This document shows positions 18,402 to 27,569 of a stretch of 64,000 bases of DNA, piece by piece. The translations under genes and the position numbers were made by a program. The notes under the pieces were generated by a model. It was not told the DNA's origin and did no database searches. It saw nothing but the letters and a program-made list of their open reading frames with translations. This DNA is from Lentzea pudingi (lineage in GTDB: Bacteria > Actinomycetota > Actinomycetes > Mycobacteriales > Pseudonocardiaceae): assembly GCF_014646255.1 (NCBI RefSeq), contig NZ_BMNC01000007.1, positions 289,771-353,770 of the forward strand, given 5' to 3'. The first letter of the stretch is position 1. Each line of letters opens with the position of its first letter.

Positions 18402-19742
18402 GTGACAACGCTTGCGGTGGAGAAGCACCACTGGGGATCACGCCGGTTCCTCGGCATCCCCGCCTACCGCAGACTTCTCGCCACCCGCCTCGCGTCGCAG
18501 TGGGGTGACGGGCTCTTCCAGGCCGGGCTCGCCGGGGCCGTGCTGTTCAACCCCGAGCGCCAGGCCGATCCGGCGGCGATCGCGGCCGGGTTCGCGGTGC
18601 TGCTGCTGCCGTACTCGCTGATCGGGCCATTCACCGGCGCTCTGCTCGACCGGTGGGACCGCAAGCGGGTCATCGTCGTCGCGAACCTGCTGCGCGCCGC
18701 GTTCGTGCTGCTCACCGCGCTCGCCGTGGGCGCTGGGCTGAGCGGGCTGCCCCTCTACGTCTCCGCGCTCGTCGTCATGGGCATCGGCCGGTTCGTCGGG
18801 TCCGGGCTTTCGGCGTCACTGCCGCACGTCGTCGACGAGGACCACCTGGTCGAGGCGAACGCGCTGGCCACGACGGCCGGCGCGGTCATGGCCGTGATCG
18901 GTGCGGCCAGTGCGATCGGGTTCCGCACACTGCTCGGCGCCGGGGACGGCGGTTCGGCGTGGACCACCAGCATCGCCGTGGTCGGGCTGCTGCTCAGCGC
19001 GTTCATCGCCAGCCGGTTCAAGGCGGGCGTGCTCGGGCCGGACGAGGTCGACGAGCCGAACCACGCCATCACGGCCGTTGCCCGTGGCCTGGTCGACGGC
19101 GCGAGGGCCACCTGGCGCACGCCGAGCGTGACGGCCGGGCTGGCCGCGTTGCTCGCGCACCGGGCCGCGTTCGGCATCAGCCTGATGATCACGCTGCTGC
19201 TGATGCGCTACAGCCTGGAGGACGTCGGCATCCTCAAGGCCGGCATCGGCGGGCTCGGCGAGGTCGCGGTCGCGGGCGGCGCCGGTGTGCTGCTCGCCGG
19301 CGTCCTGACCGACCGGATCGTCGACAGGTTCGGCACCAAGCGCACGATCTGCGGTGCGTTGCTGCTGACCGCCGCGGCCCAGGTCGGACTCGGGCTGCCG
19401 ATGACGCTGCCGACCATCCTGCTGGCCAGCTTCGTGATCATCTTCGCCGGTCAGATCGTCAAGCTCTGCGTGGACACCGCCGTGCAGCAAGACGTCGGTG
19501 ACGAGGTGCGCGGGCGCGTGTTCGCCCTCTACGACACCCTCTTCAACATCGCGCAGGTCACGGCGGTGTCCATCACCGCGATGGTCGTCCCGCTGAACGG
19601 GCGCTCGCACGCGCTCATCCTCGTCGCCGCGAGCCTCTACCTGGTCGGACTCGGCGCCTACCTGTTCCTGTCAGCGCGGGAACGGCAGGTGCAGCATCCC
19701 GGCCTCGTGCGCGAAGACGACGGCAGCCACCCGATCGGGTAG
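18402..19742 (+). CDS. Major facilitator superfamily transporter
   Basis: 446 residues with about twelve membrane helices, the loop 2-3 motif GALLDRWDRKRVIVVANLLRA, and a central cytoplasmic linker. It resembles MFS_3-type efflux proteins; the substrate is unknown. The GTG start lies 6 nt after TAGAGT, consistent with leaderless translation. The last 72 nt overlap the convergent LuxR-type gene. A structured RNA and terminator precede it. Confidence 0.85.
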   Translation: MTTLAVEKHHWGSRRFLGIPAYRRLLATRLASQWGDGLFQAGLAGAVLFNPERQADPAAIAAGFAVLLLPYSLIGPFTGALLDRWDRKRVIVVANLLRAAFVLLTALAVGAGLSGLPLYVSALVVMGIGRFVGSGLSASLPHVVDEDHLVEANALATTAGAVMAVIGAASAIGFRTLLGAGDGGSAWTTSIAVVGLLLSAFIASRFKAGVLGPDEVDEPNHAITAVARGLVDGARATWRTPSVTAGLAALLAHRAAFGISLMITLLLMRYSLEDVGILKAGIGGLGEVAVAGGAGVLLAGVLTDRIVDRFGTKRTICGALLLTAAAQVGLGLPMTLPTILLASFVIIFAGQIVKLCVDTAVQQDVGDEVRGRVFALYDTLFNIAQVTAVSITAMVVPLNGRSHALILVAASLYLVGLGAYLFLSARERQVQHPGLVREDDGSHPIG

Positions 19743-19940
19743 ATCCAGCCTTCGCAGGATGTCGGCCACCTCGTCGGCCACCCGTTGCAGCGCGAAGCCG
19801 AGCACACGCGCGATCTCGTGGTCGGCGTGACCACGCGCGAGACACCTCAGCACGGCCCGTTGGTCATCGGTCAGCACGTCCAGGTCCCGTACGGCAGGAA
19901 CTGCGGAAAGCCCCCACACGATCATCTGCACCACCCCCAT
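19671..19940 (-). CDS. Single-domain LuxR/GerE-type DNA-binding protein
   Basis: 89 residues consisting almost entirely of a LuxR-type helix-turn-helix: LTDDQRAVLRCLARGHADHEIARVLGF then LQRVADEVADILRRLDLPDRVAAVVFAHEAG. There is no receiver or ligand domain. The recognition helix departs from the usual pattern (VADEVADILRRL instead of VKTHVSNIL-KL), so its DNA specificity may differ. It overlaps the MFS gene tail to tail by 72 nt. Target genes are unknown. Confidence 0.75.
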   Translation of the reverse strand: MGVVQMIVWGLSAVPAVRDLDVLTDDQRAVLRCLARGHADHEIARVLGFALQRVADEVADILRRLDLPDRVAAVVFAHEAGMLHLPFPR

Positions 19941-20021
19941 GCGCCCCCCTGGCGCACTTCACATGGTGCACCCCGGCGCTGACATTTCGCTCACACCGGG
20001 ATTCCATTCACTCACAATGAG

Positions 20022-21458
20022 TCACCGGGCAGGCGGGGTGATCCCTTGTTCACGCGCCCAGTCGAGCAACGCGGCCTCGGCCTCGTCGCGGTCCAGCGGT
20101 CCGCGGTCGAGCCTGAGCTCCTTGAGGAACTTCCACGCGGCACCGACCTCGCGGCCCGGCGCCAGGCCGAGCAGCTTCATGATCTCGTTGCCGTCGAGGT
20201 CCGGACGCACGCGCGCGAGGTCTTCCTCGGCCTCGATGCGCGCGATGCGTTCTTCGAGAGAGTCGTAGGTCCGGCGCAGCAGGCTCGCCTTGCGCTTGTT
20301 CCGGGTCGTGCAGTCCGCACGGACGAGCTTGTGCAGCCGCGTCAGCAGGTCACCGGCATCCGTCACGTACCGGCGCACGGCCGAGTCGGTCCACTCGCCG
20401 TTGCCGTACCCGTGGAAGCGGAGGTGCAGGTAGACGAGCTTGGCGACGTCCTCGGTGATCTCCTTCGAGTACCGCAACGCCCGCAAGCGCTTGCGGACCA
20501 TCTTCGCGCCCACGACCTCGTGGTGGTGGAACGAGACGCCGCCGCCGGACTCGAACTTCCGGGTCGCCGGCTTGCCGATGTCGTGCAGGAGCGCGGCGAT
20601 CCTCAGCACCAGATCGGGTGACTGATCAACTTCTTCAAGATCAATTGCCTGTTCCAGCACAACCAGCGAGTGGTCGAAGACGTCCTTGTGCTGATGATGT
20701 TCGTCGATCTCCAGCTTCATGGCCGTGAGCTCGGGCAGCACGACGTCGGCCAGCCCGGTCTCCACCATGAGCTCGATGCCGCGGCGGGGGTGAGCCCCGC
20801 ACAGGAGCTTCGAGAGCTCCACCTGCACGCGCTCCGGCGTGATGCGGGCGAGTTCGCCTGCCATCGACCGCATCGCCTCGACCACCCGGGGCGCGGCGGT
20901 GAAGCCGAGCTGCGAGACGAACCGGGCCGCGCGCAGCATGCGCAGCGGGTCGTCGCCGAACGACTCCTGAGGCGTCGCGGGGGTGTCCAGCACGCCTTCA
21001 CGCGCCGCCTGCAGACCACCGGTCGGGTCGACGAACTGCGAGGCGGCGATGTCGAACGCCATGGCGTTGACCGTGAAGTCACGCCGGACCAGGTCGCCGT
21101 CGATGGAGTCACCGAAGGTCACCTCGGGGTTGCGGGTCACGCCGTCGTAGACGTCCGCGCGGAAGGTCGTGATCTCGATGATCTCGCCCTTCTTCGACGC
21201 GCCGACCGTCCCGAAGGCGATGCCGGTGTCCCACTGCGCGTCGGCCCAGCCGCTCAGCAGCTTCTGGATCTCCGCTGGTCGCGCGTCCGTGGTGAAGTCG
21301 AAGTCGTTCGTCGGGCGCACCAGCACGGCGTCGCGCACACTTCCACCCACGAGGTAGAGGCGCTTGCCCTCGGCTGCGAACCGAGCGGCGAGCTCAGCGA
21401 CGACTGGTGTGATGGTGGGCTTTTCCACCACCGCATTCTGCTGGAGCGATCGAGACAC
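20022..21458 (-). CDS. pcnA: CCA tRNA nucleotidyltransferase
   Basis: Class II nucleotidyltransferase that adds CCA to tRNA 3' ends, 478 residues. The active site is formed by LVGGSVRDAVL and DFDFTTDARP near the N terminus. A C-terminal HD domain carries HDIGKPATRKFE. Neither tRNA gene in this window encodes CCA, so this enzyme is needed for their maturation. The GTG start is 8 nt after TACGCT (leaderless). It is divergent from the NUDIX gene across a 42-nt gap, as in the mycobacterial Rv3907c-Rv3908 pair. Confidence 0.95.
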   Translation of the reverse strand: MSRSLQQNAVVEKPTITPVVAELAARFAAEGKRLYLVGGSVRDAVLVRPTNDFDFTTDARPAEIQKLLSGWADAQWDTGIAFGTVGASKKGEIIEITTFRADVYDGVTRNPEVTFGDSIDGDLVRRDFTVNAMAFDIAASQFVDPTGGLQAAREGVLDTPATPQESFGDDPLRMLRAARFVSQLGFTAAPRVVEAMRSMAGELARITPERVQVELSKLLCGAHPRRGIELMVETGLADVVLPELTAMKLEIDEHHQHKDVFDHSLVVLEQAIDLEEVDQSPDLVLRIAALLHDIGKPATRKFESGGGVSFHHHEVVGAKMVRKRLRALRYSKEITEDVAKLVYLHLRFHGYGNGEWTDSAVRRYVTDAGDLLTRLHKLVRADCTTRNKRKASLLRRTYDSLEERIARIEAEEDLARVRPDLDGNEIMKLLGLAPGREVGAAWKFLKELRLDRGPLDRDEAEAALLDWAREQGITPPAR

Positions 21459-21500
21459 GAGAAACCAGCGTACTCAAGGTTCGTAAGTACGATCGGCCGT

Positions 21501-22016
21501 ATGCCGCCGTCAGCCGCACGTTCCGGGAGTCCCAAGCCGGGGCGCCGGAAGCGACGCCGGGGCCGCAGGCTCGAGACCGTCGACGAGACGTCGGCCGGTG
21601 GCCTGGTGCTCGACGCAGAGCAACGGGCTGCGGTGATCGGCAGACTTGACCGCCGAGGCCGGTTGCTGTGGTCTTTGCCCAAGGGTCACATCGAGGCCGG
21701 CGAGACCGCGGAACAGACCGCGGTGCGCGAGGTCGCCGAGGAGACCGGTATTCATAGCAGGGTGCTGCGCCCGTTGGGGTCGATCGACTACTGGTTCGTC
21801 GCGGACGACCGCCGGGTGCACAAGACGGTTCACCACTTCCTCCTCGAAGCGACGGGGGGAGAGCTTTCCGACGAAGACGTGGAGGTCACCGAGGTGGCGT
21901 GGGTGCCACTCGGCGAGCTGGACGAGCGACTCGCGTATGCCGACGAGCGCCGACTGGTCCGCCGAGCCGCCGAACTGCTCTCCGACCGCTGCCGGAACGG
22001 GGCGGAGTCGGCGTGA
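21501..22016 (+). CDS. NUDIX hydrolase (MutT4-like)
   Basis: 171 residues with a complete Nudix box, GHIEAGETAEQTAVREVAEETGI (about residues 61-83). A basic, disordered N terminus precedes it. The ATG lies 7 nt after a TACGAT -10 box, so the transcript is probably leaderless; longer upstream starts lie antisense to pcnA. By position it corresponds to mycobacterial mutT4. The substrate cannot be inferred. It overlaps the next gene as GTGA. Confidence 0.9.
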   Translation: MPPSAARSGSPKPGRRKRRRGRRLETVDETSAGGLVLDAEQRAAVIGRLDRRGRLLWSLPKGHIEAGETAEQTAVREVAEETGIHSRVLRPLGSIDYWFVADDRRVHKTVHHFLLEATGGELSDEDVEVTEVAWVPLGELDERLAYADERRLVRRAAELLSDRCRNGAESA

Positions 22017-24310
22017 GCCTGAGGAAGTTCGTCTGCACAGCCGCCGTCACCGCGTTCGTGGTGCTGGCCGCGCCGCCCGCCGGCGCCCAGCAGTCACAAC
22101 CGGACGAGATCGACGCGCTGCCGTTCATGCCCGCTCCCGCCACGCAGGTGTGGGCGACCAGATCTCTCTCCGCCCAGCCCGGCACGGCGCAGCCGCAGTT
22201 CCTGCGGCTCGACATCGACCAGCTCACGCCCCGGTTCGTCACGAGCGACTCCCCGGGGACCGTCAAGATCACCGGCAAGATCGCGAACGTCGGCGACCGC
22301 AAGGTGTTCGACATCGTGCTGCGCCTGGAGCGCGGTGTGCCGCTCGCCACCGAGGACGAGCTGCGCAAGTCGTTGCGGGAGCCGGCGGCGGCCGAGGCCG
22401 TGCAGCCGAAGTTCACGCCGGTCACCGGTGAGCTCGAGCCCGGCCAGCAGAAGGACTTCACGCTGGAGGTGCCGCTGCGCGGTACCGAGCCGACGTCGCT
22501 CGAGATCGAGCAGCCGGGCATCTACCCGATCCTCGCGAACGTCAACGGCAGGCCGGACTACGGCGGCCAGGCGCGTCTCGCGGCGCTGTCGACGCTGCTC
22601 CCGGTGCTGGGCGTGCCCGGCGGCGAGACCAAGGGCAAGCCGGGCGACGGCGCGAAGCTGACGGTGCTGTGGCCGATCGCGGACCGCCCCCGGCTCGTCC
22701 GGCTCGGCGGCGAGGGCCAGTCGGAGCTGATCGACGACGAGCTCGCGGCGTCGCTCTCGGTCAACGGCCGGCTGTACGGCCTGTTGCAGGCCTACGAGCA
22801 GGCGGTCCCGTCGATGAGCACGGCCATGTGCCTCGCCATCGACCCGGACCTGCTGCGCACCGTGCAGGCGATGAGCACCGGCTACCGGCTGCGGGGCGGC
22901 GCCGAGGGCAAGGGCAGGATCGAGGCGAAGCTCTGGCTCGACCGCCTCAAGCTCGCGGTCACCGGCCGGTGCGTCGTCGCGCTGCCGTACGCCGACGCCG
23001 ACCTCGTGGCGCTGAACAGGGCGAAGCTCTCCACCATGCGCACGCTCGCGGTGACGGACGGACCCAAGCTCATCCAGGACGTCCTGTCCGTGCGGCCGCT
23101 GCCCGACCTGGTGTGGCCCGAGGACGGCGTGCTCGACCAGCCGACGTTCGACGAGCTGGTCACCCCGCAGCCGGACAAGGGCTATCCCGGCGCGAAGTCG
23201 CTGCTGCTCGACCCGAAAGGACTCGCCGACGCGCCGGGCACCGCGCCCGTCGGGGTCGGCGGCAAGACCCCGGTCACCGCCGTGAAGATCGACTCGATGG
23301 TCTCGGACGCGCTGCAGGGCAGCGAGTCGCGGCCGCGCACGTTGTCCGGCGTGACCACGCCGGTCGAGAGCCAGCCGGTGTCCGTGCAGAACGCGCTGGC
23401 GGTGCTGGTGTTCCGCGCCGGCTGGCAGGGCGACGGCCGCAACGTGCTGGTCGCGCCGCCGCGCCGCTGGCACGCACCGGTCTCGGAGATGACGGAGTTC
23501 CTGACCACCGCCCGGAAGCTGCTGGCCGGCAACTACGCGTCCCAGACGGGGCTCGAGGAGCTCACCGGCACCACCCCCGCGGTGACGAACGCCAAGATCG
23601 CCTACCCGCCGGAGGCCGGTGCGCGGGAGATCTCGGCGCTCATCTCGGACTCGGTGACGAACCAGAGCGTCGAGCTCAACGGCCTGGTCGCGGCCATGCA
23701 GCAGGAGGACAGCGCGCACGCGTCGCCCGGCGACCTGGCCGACCCGCTGTGGCTCGGGCTGCTGCGGGTGATGTCCGGTGCGTGGCGGGGCAACGAGGAG
23801 GGCGCCCGGTCCGCGGCCGAGGTGAGCCAGGGCGAGCTCAACGCCCTGACCGGCATGGTCGGCGTGACGCAGCCGAACAGCCCGATCCTGCTCGGCTCCG
23901 GTGACAGCCCGATCCCGGTCACGATCACGAACAAGCTCGACGTCCGCGTGACGGTCCGGATCACCCTCGCCGACACCCCGGGGATCCGGAAGCTCGACCT
24001 CGCCGACCAGGTGCTCCCCGCCCGCGGCGAGCGCGTCGTGCGGGTGCCCGTCGAGGTGCTGAGGTCCGGCCGGTTCCCGGTCAGCGTCCGGCTGACCACT
24101 CCCGAGGGCGTCGCTCTGGGTGACACTGTCAAGCTGGAGGTGTCGTCGTCCGCCTACGGCACCATCACGGTGATCATCACCGTGATCGCCGCGATCGCGC
24201 TGGTCCTGCTCTCCGGACGGCGCATCTACAAGCGGGTCCGTGCTCGCAACGGCGAGAACGGCGGCGCACCGTCCATCGAGAACGTCACACCGGAGAAGTC
24301 GAGCGCGTGA
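22013..24310 (+). CDS. DUF6049-type secreted, C-terminally anchored envelope protein
   Basis: 765 residues starting at the GTG that overlaps the NUDIX stop. It has a signal peptide (KFVCTAAVTAFVVLAAPPAGA), a long extracytoplasmic region, and one C-terminal membrane helix (TITVIITVIAAIALVLLSG) followed by a basic tail. Its position before murJ matches mycobacterial Rv3909, a conserved hypothetical of the cell envelope. No catalytic motif is visible. A role alongside MurJ is inferred from conserved synteny and 4-nt overlaps on both sides. Confidence 0.8.
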   Translation: MSLRKFVCTAAVTAFVVLAAPPAGAQQSQPDEIDALPFMPAPATQVWATRSLSAQPGTAQPQFLRLDIDQLTPRFVTSDSPGTVKITGKIANVGDRKVFDIVLRLERGVPLATEDELRKSLREPAAAEAVQPKFTPVTGELEPGQQKDFTLEVPLRGTEPTSLEIEQPGIYPILANVNGRPDYGGQARLAALSTLLPVLGVPGGETKGKPGDGAKLTVLWPIADRPRLVRLGGEGQSELIDDELAASLSVNGRLYGLLQAYEQAVPSMSTAMCLAIDPDLLRTVQAMSTGYRLRGGAEGKGRIEAKLWLDRLKLAVTGRCVVALPYADADLVALNRAKLSTMRTLAVTDGPKLIQDVLSVRPLPDLVWPEDGVLDQPTFDELVTPQPDKGYPGAKSLLLDPKGLADAPGTAPVGVGGKTPVTAVKIDSMVSDALQGSESRPRTLSGVTTPVESQPVSVQNALAVLVFRAGWQGDGRNVLVAPPRRWHAPVSEMTEFLTTARKLLAGNYASQTGLEELTGTTPAVTNAKIAYPPEAGAREISALISDSVTNQSVELNGLVAAMQQEDSAHASPGDLADPLWLGLLRVMSGAWRGNEEGARSAAEVSQGELNALTGMVGVTQPNSPILLGSGDSPIPVTITNKLDVRVTVRITLADTPGIRKLDLADQVLPARGERVVRVPVEVLRSGRFPVSVRLTTPEGVALGDTVKLEVSSSAYGTITVIITVIAAIALVLLSGRRIYKRVRARNGENGGAPSIENVTPEKSSA

Positions 24311-25944
24311 GCGAGACAGCCACGACCACCCAGCCAGAGCAGCAGCAAGGACCGTCGGTCGCCAGGGCCAGCGGATCGATGGCGATCGCGACGATCGTCA
24401 GCCGCGCCACGGGTCTGCTCTCGAAGGTGCTGCTGGTCGCGGCACTCGGCATCGGCACCCTCAACGACTCGTACCAGGCCGCCTCGACGCTGCCGACCAT
24501 GATCAACGAGCTGCTGCTCGGCGGCATCCTGACCAGTGTGGCCATCCCGCTGCTGGTCAGGGCCGAGAAGGAGGACGGCGACGGCGGTGAGTCGTACGCC
24601 CAATGGCTGATCAGCATGGGCACGGCCATCCTCGGCGTCGGCACGGTCATAGCGGTCGCCAGCGCACCGCTGCTCACCTCGCTGTTCATCGCCGACTCGC
24701 CGAACGCGAACCGCGACCTGGTCACGGCGTTCGCCTACCTGGTGCTGCCCGGCATCGTGTTCTACGGCCTGACCGCGCTGCTCAGCGCGGTGCTCAACGC
24801 GCGGCACGTGTTCGGCCTGCCCACCTGGGCGCCGGTGCTGAACAACCTCGTCGTGATCGTCGTTCTCGGCGTCTACTGGATGCTCCCCGGCGACATCACG
24901 CTCAACCCGGTCTCCATGACCGACTCCCACGTCCTGGTGCTCGGCCTCGGCACCGCGCTCGGCGTCGCCGTGCAGGCGTCGGTGCTGATCCCGGCGCTGC
25001 TCAAGACCGGCTTCCGGTTCAAGTGGCGGTTCGGCTGGGACGCGCGGCTGGCCGAGTTCGGCGGTCTCGCGTTCTGGGTGCTGCTCTACGTCGGCCTCGG
25101 GTTCGCGAGCCTGACCGTGCTGACCAAGGTCGCCACCCACGGCAACGGCGCGCTGGCCGCGTTCAACTTCCAGTGGCTGATCGCCCAGGTGCCCTACGGC
25201 GTGCTCGGTGTCTCGCTGCTGACCGCCCTAATGCCGAAGATGAGCCGGGCCGCGGCGAACAACGACAACGACGCGATCGTGCGCGACCTGCTGTTCGGCA
25301 ACCGCATGTCCTCGATCCTGCTCATGCCGTTCAGCGTCCTGATGACGGTGTCCGGTGTGGCCATCGGTCTCGCCGCGTTCGGGTTCGGCAAGTCGGGCGT
25401 GGAGGGCGGCACCGCGGTCGGCCTGGCGCTCGCGCTGTCGGCGTTCGGCCTGGTGCCGTACGCGATCACGCTGCTGCAGATCCGGGTCTTCTACGCGATG
25501 AAGGACGCGCGCACGCCCACGTTGATCCAGGCGCTGATCGTGGCCGTCCGGATCGCCCTGCTGTACTTCTTCCTCGCCGTGGCGGAACCCGAGCAGCTCG
25601 CCGTCGGCGTGTCGCTCGCGATGTCGCTGAGCTTCGTCTTCGGCGCGGTCGTCGGTCAGGTGTGGCTGCGGGTCCGGCTCGGCCGCCTGCGCACCGGCTT
25701 CACGATCTGGACCGTCTGCCTCACCGTGGTGGCGTCCGCGCTGGCGTTCGCCGTCGCCAAGGGGGTGAACGCGCTGCTCCTGGACCTGATCGGGTTCTCC
25801 GGCCCGGTCGTGGCCGCCTGGTTCGAGACCATCCTGGTGACGCTGATCGGCCTGCCGCTCGCGTTCGGCCTTTTGGCGGCGTTCCGGGTGCCCGAGATGA
25901 AGCCGGCGATCGCCAAGATCAACCGTTTGGTGCGGCGAAGGTGA
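24307..25944 (+). CDS. murJ: Lipid II flippase MurJ (MviN family)
   Basis: Polytopic inner-membrane protein of 545 residues and about fourteen helices that moves lipid II across the membrane. The MviN signature region is visible (SRATGLLSKVLLVAALG, and NDSYQAASTLPTMINELLLGG). The GTG start overlaps the previous stop by 4 nt. Unlike mycobacterial MviN (Rv3910) it ends right after the membrane domain; the kinase-like part is a separate downstream gene. Confidence 0.93.
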   Translation: MSETATTTQPEQQQGPSVARASGSMAIATIVSRATGLLSKVLLVAALGIGTLNDSYQAASTLPTMINELLLGGILTSVAIPLLVRAEKEDGDGGESYAQWLISMGTAILGVGTVIAVASAPLLTSLFIADSPNANRDLVTAFAYLVLPGIVFYGLTALLSAVLNARHVFGLPTWAPVLNNLVVIVVLGVYWMLPGDITLNPVSMTDSHVLVLGLGTALGVAVQASVLIPALLKTGFRFKWRFGWDARLAEFGGLAFWVLLYVGLGFASLTVLTKVATHGNGALAAFNFQWLIAQVPYGVLGVSLLTALMPKMSRAAANNDNDAIVRDLLFGNRMSSILLMPFSVLMTVSGVAIGLAAFGFGKSGVEGGTAVGLALALSAFGLVPYAITLLQIRVFYAMKDARTPTLIQALIVAVRIALLYFFLAVAEPEQLAVGVSLAMSLSFVFGAVVGQVWLRVRLGRLRTGFTIWTVCLTVVASALAFAVAKGVNALLLDLIGFSGPVVAAWFETILVTLIGLPLAFGLLAAFRVPEMKPAIAKINRLVRRR

Positions 25945-25981
25945 CTCCAGTCCGTGAGCGCCTTCCCGTAGCCTGGTGTCC

Positions 25982-27502
25982 GTGAGTAGCGGAGTTCACG
26001 CCGCCCTGAATCCCGGCGGCGTCATCGGCAATGGCCGCTACCGGCTGCTCGCGAAATCCGGTGCGGACGCCAGGTCCAACGCGGAGTTGTGGCGCGCGAG
26101 AGACGGTCAGCTCAACCGGGACGTGGCGCTGACGGTCCTGCTGGGCAACCTCGCGGACAACGAGGCGGCCGCCCGTGCCCGCCGGACGGTCGAACGCGCG
26201 ATGCACGCGTCGTCGTTCACGCACCCCGGTGTGTCGCGGGTGATCGACGTGCTGACGCCCGGCACCGGCATCCGTCCCGACGAGGGCATCCTCGGCATCG
26301 TCATCGCCGAGTGGACCCAGGGCACCGACCTGGTCGACCTGATCGCGGAGGGCCCGCTGCCGGCGGGTGCCGCGACCCGCCTGCTCGAACCGCTCGGCGC
26401 CGCCATCGAGGGCGCGCACCACGCCGGCCTCGTGCTGGGCGCCGACCACCCGCAGCGCATCCGGGTCACCTCGGACGGCCGCCTGCGCCTCGCGTTCCCC
26501 GGTCCGCGGCCGGACGCGATCGCGCGCGACGACGTCAAGGGCCTCGGCGCGATCCTGTACCTGCTGCTCACCGGCCGGTGGGCGCTGCCGGGCGGTCCCC
26601 AGGGCGTGCCGGTCGCGCCGACGGGGCCGGACGGGTCCGTGGTCGCACCGAACGCGTTGCACCCGTACCTGCCGCACGACCTGTCGTCCGTCGCGGTGCG
26701 TTCGCTGGAGGACACGTCGGTGGGCGGCATCCGCACGTCCGCGGCGATCCTGCAGGTCCTCGACCAGATCGCGGCGGAGGAAGCGCAGACGGCGCTGATC
26801 CCGGCCGTGGCGTCACCCCGTGATGACGACGACGACCAGGTCGTGTGGACGACCCAGCGGCCGCGCCAGGACAAGCAGCAGAAGAAGAAGCTGTGGATCA
26901 GCGTCGGCGTGCTCGCCCTGGCCACGCTGACCGTGATCATCTGGCTGAGCGTGCAGATCGTCGGGTTCTTCAGCGACGAGCCGTCCAAGGGCGGCGGCCC
27001 GACCGTGGTGATCAACCAGCCGGGGTCGAACGGCCAGACCGCGCCTCCGCCCGCGGCGGCCGGTCCGGTGCAGCCGGGTCAGATCGGCGTCTACGACGTG
27101 ACGAACCAGCCCGACAACGCAAACCAGGCGAGCCGGGCGGTCGACAACAACGCGGGCACGTTCTGGCGGACCGACAACTACTTCCAGCAGTTCCCGACGC
27201 TGAAGCCGGGCATCGGGCTGATGGCGTCGTTCGCGGAACCGGTGAAGCTGGCCTCGGTCACGATCACCTCGCCCAGCAAGGGCACGCACGTCGAGATCCG
27301 GGTGGCGTCCGCGCTCGACTCGCCGATCGAGGAGACCAAGGTCGTCGGCGTCGCGGACCTGTCCGACGGGCAGACCCAGATCCAGCTGAACGACCACGAA
27401 CCGACCGGTCACGTGCTGATCTGGATCACGCAGCTGACGAGCTCCGGCGGTGGCAAGAACCAGACGGAGATCCGAGAGGTCCTGTACACGCGAGCCCAGT
27501 AG
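25982..27502 (+). CDS. Membrane pseudokinase with discoidin-like C-terminal domain (detached MurJ partner)
   Basis: 506 residues. Residues about 10-260 resemble a Ser/Thr kinase fold (NGRYRLLAKSGADARSNAELWRARD) but the VAxK lysine reads VALTV, and HRD and DFG motifs are absent, so it should not phosphorylate. A proline-poor linker leads to a membrane helix (LWISVGVLALATLTVIIWL, about 300-320) and an extracytoplasmic galactose-binding/F5-8C-like beta domain (ASRAVDNNAGTFWRTDNYF). In mycobacteria the equivalent domains are fused to MviN and recruit FhaA. The GTG lies 7 nt after TAGCCT, so it has its own leaderless promoter. Confidence 0.85.
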   Translation: MSSGVHAALNPGGVIGNGRYRLLAKSGADARSNAELWRARDGQLNRDVALTVLLGNLADNEAAARARRTVERAMHASSFTHPGVSRVIDVLTPGTGIRPDEGILGIVIAEWTQGTDLVDLIAEGPLPAGAATRLLEPLGAAIEGAHHAGLVLGADHPQRIRVTSDGRLRLAFPGPRPDAIARDDVKGLGAILYLLLTGRWALPGGPQGVPVAPTGPDGSVVAPNALHPYLPHDLSSVAVRSLEDTSVGGIRTSAAILQVLDQIAAEEAQTALIPAVASPRDDDDDQVVWTTQRPRQDKQQKKKLWISVGVLALATLTVIIWLSVQIVGFFSDEPSKGGGPTVVINQPGSNGQTAPPPAAAGPVQPGQIGVYDVTNQPDNANQASRAVDNNAGTFWRTDNYFQQFPTLKPGIGLMASFAEPVKLASVTITSPSKGTHVEIRVASALDSPIEETKVVGVADLSDGQTQIQLNDHEPTGHVLIWITQLTSSGGGKNQTEIREVLYTRAQ

Positions 27503-27533
27503 AACTACGCGTGCACTCTGGGTAGACCTGTCC

Positions 27534-27552
27534 GGGTGATCTGTGATCACCC
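27534..27552. promoter_or_regulatory. Perfect inverted repeat in the sigM promoter
   Basis: GGGTGATC and GATCACCC flank a TGT spacer, giving an 8-bp perfect palindrome. It ends 4 nt before the TAAAGT -10 box (27557-27562). There is no T-run, so it is more likely an operator than a terminator. The regulator is unknown. Confidence 0.5.
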
Positions 27553-27569
27553 TCGCTAAAGTGCGTCCC

